Source: Acetobacteraceae bacterium (lineage in GTDB: Bacteria; Pseudomonadota; Alphaproteobacteria; Acetobacterales; Acetobacteraceae). Taken from it: 6,082 nt of DNA. A model generated the notes under the pieces. The model saw only the letters and a list, made by a program, of their open reading frames with translations, was not told the origin of the DNA and searched no databases. Where the stretch lies: contig CANFIE010000250.1 of NCBI GenBank assembly GCA_947446625.1, positions 1 through 6,082 of the forward strand, written 5' to 3'. This document shows, one piece after another, positions 4,997-6,082 of the stretch (the stretch's first letter is position 1; each line of letters opens with the position of its first letter). Made by a program: the position numbers and the translations under genes.

Positions 4997-6082
4997 GTAC
5001 ACCACAACCGAGCGGATGCTCTCGCCCCGCTCCATCAGCTCGAAGCCATGGTTGATCTGGTCCAGCGGCATCACATGGGTGATCAGATCGTCAATGTTGA
5101 TCTTGCCCTCCATGTACCAGTCCACAATCTTCGGCACATCGGTACGCCCGCGGGCGCCACCAAAGGCGGTGCCACGCCAGTTGCGCCCGGTGACCAGCTG
5201 GAAGGGCCGGGTGCTGATTTCCTCACCCGCGCCGGCCACGCCGATGATGATGCTCTCGCCCCAGCCCCGATGCGTGCATTCCAGCGCCTGGCGCATCACC
5301 TTGGTGTTGCCGATGCATTCAAAGCTGAAATCGGCGCCGCCATCGGTCAGGTCCTGCACCGCCTGCACCACCTTGTCGTGGCCAACCTCGTTCGGGTTGA
5401 TGAAGTGCGTCATGCCGAATTTTCGCGCCATTTCCTGGCGGGCGGGGTTGAGATCAATGCCGATTATCTTGTCGGCCCCGGCCATGCGGGCGCCCTGCAG
5501 CACGTTCAGCCCAATACCGCCCAGGCCGAACACCGCCACATTGGCCCCTGGCCAAACCTTGGCGGTGTTGATGACGGCACCAATGCCCGTGGTAACGCCA
5601 CAGCCGATGTAGCAGACCTTGTCGAAAGGCGCGTCCGGTCGGATTTTTGCCAGCGCAATCTCAGGCAGCACGGTGAAGTTGGCGAAGGTGCTGCAGCCCA
5701 TGTAGTGCATGATCTGCCCGGCATCGCAACTGAAGCGCGACGTGCCATCCGGCATCAACCCCTTGCCTTGCGTGGCGCGGATGCTGGTGCACAGGTTGCT
5801 GCGCTGGCTCAGGCAGGTTTTGCACTGCCGGCATTCCGGCGTGTACAGCGGAATCACATGGTCGCCAGGCTTCAGGCTGGTCACGCCCGCGCCCACTTCG
5901 CGCACAATGCCGGCGCCTTCATGCCCCAGAATGGCGGGGAACAGCCCCTCGGGGTCACGGCCGCTCAGCGTGTACTGGTCGGTGTGGCAAATGCCGGTGG
6001 CCATCACTTCCACCAGCACTTCGCCGGCCTTGGGGCCGCCGATTTCCACGGTTTCGATGCTCAGCGGCTTGCCGGCAGCCCA
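4994..6082 (-). CDS. frmA: S-(hydroxymethyl)glutathione dehydrogenase / class III alcohol dehydrogenase (5' end outside window)
   Basis: This zinc- and NAD-dependent cytosolic enzyme oxidises S-hydroxymethylglutathione, formed from formaldehyde and glutathione, to S-formylglutathione; it may also reduce S-nitrosoglutathione. The frame is open to the window edge, giving 362 residues that begin WAAGKPLSIET. By comparison with E. coli FrmA (369 aa) about eight codons are missing, so the GTG at 6047-6049 is an internal valine codon. In visible numbering, the catalytic zinc ligands are C32 (GICHTD), H54 (GHE) and C161 (GCGVTTG). The structural zinc site is C84, C87, C90 and C98. The Rossmann motif is GLGGIG at 186-191, with D210 as the expected NAD-selecting acid. 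R116 in PDGTSRF matches the class III arginine that binds the glutathione carboxylate, which separates it from ordinary alcohol dehydrogenases. It ends in a TGATG overlap with the next gene. The usual partner, S-formylglutathione hydrolase, is not directly downstream. Other names in use are adhC and flhA. Confidence 0.95.
   Translation of the reverse strand, partial: WAAGKPLSIETVEIGGPKAGEVLVEVMATGICHTDQYTLSGRDPEGLFPAILGHEGAGIVREVGAGVTSLKPGDHVIPLYTPECRQCKTCLSQRSNLCTSIRATQGKGLMPDGTSRFSCDAGQIMHYMGCSTFANFTVLPEIALAKIRPDAPFDKVCYIGCGVTTGIGAVINTAKVWPGANVAVFGLGGIGLNVLQGARMAGADKIIGIDLNPARQEMARKFGMTHFINPNEVGHDKVVQAVQDLTDGGADFSFECIGNTKVMRQALECTHRGWGESIIIGVAGAGEEISTRPFQLVTGRNWRGTAFGGARGRTDVPKIVDWYMEGKINIDDLITHVMPLDQINHGFELMERGESIRSVVVY

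Noticed and set aside
2775..5612. Very long open frame on the plus strand, 945 codons
   Set aside because: It lies antisense to four well-supported genes. Its product is a His/Arg/Ala/Gln-rich string with no recognisable domain, as expected when a GC-rich gene with biased third positions is read on the other strand.
6047..6049. GTG as the start of the formaldehyde dehydrogenase
   Set aside because: Eleven further in-frame codons to the window edge match the conserved family N-terminus (AAGKPL), so this is an internal valine codon.

Overview
The window is a compact, GC-rich stretch of bacterial chromosome. All six genes lie on the minus strand, so transcription runs from high to low coordinates. 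Protein style (glutathione-dependent formaldehyde dehydrogenase, FHA/PP2C phosphatase, acyl-CoA catabolic genes) and strong G/C at third codon positions suggest a proteobacterium, most likely an alphaproteobacterium of the Rhodospirillales type. That placement is an inference. I see no RNA gene, mobile element, CRISPR array or gene-free stretch longer than 48 bases.

Layout in transcription order: (1) 4994-6082, S-(hydroxymethyl)glutathione dehydrogenase, missing only about the first eight codons at the window edge. (2) 3885-4994, an FHA domain fused to a PP2C/SpoIIE-type serine/threonine phosphatase, starting inside the stop codon of gene 1 (TGATG). (3) 2697-3836, a thiolase-fold protein lacking the thiolase nucleophilic cysteine. 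(4) 2290-2700, a small DUF35 (OB-fold, acyl-CoA-associated) protein overlapping gene 3 by ATGA. (5) 1507-2286, a crotonase-family enoyl-CoA hydratase/isomerase, 3 bases after gene 4. (6) 1-1502, a tandem family III (CaiB/BaiF) CoA-transferase, 4 bases after gene 5 and running out of the window at its 3' end.

Genes 3-6 look like one translationally coupled acyl-CoA degradation cassette. The CoA-transferase would activate an acid, the crotonase would hydrate or isomerise an enoyl-CoA, and the thiolase-like/DUF35 pair would form a heteromeric C-C bond-cleaving enzyme, as known for the Ltp2/DUF35 retro-aldolases of steroid side-chain degradation. The substrate cannot be read from the sequence. 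Genes 1 and 2 are coupled to each other; the 48-base gap to gene 3 shows no obvious terminator, so all six may share a transcript.

The most notable feature is that all four acyl-CoA genes deviate from their textbook active site or metal site: no thiolase Cys, three of four zinc-ribbon cysteines gone, one of two crotonase glutamates gone, and no catalytic Asp in the first CoA-transferase half. This points to a specialised pathway rather than ordinary fatty-acid beta-oxidation. I found no wholly new type of system.
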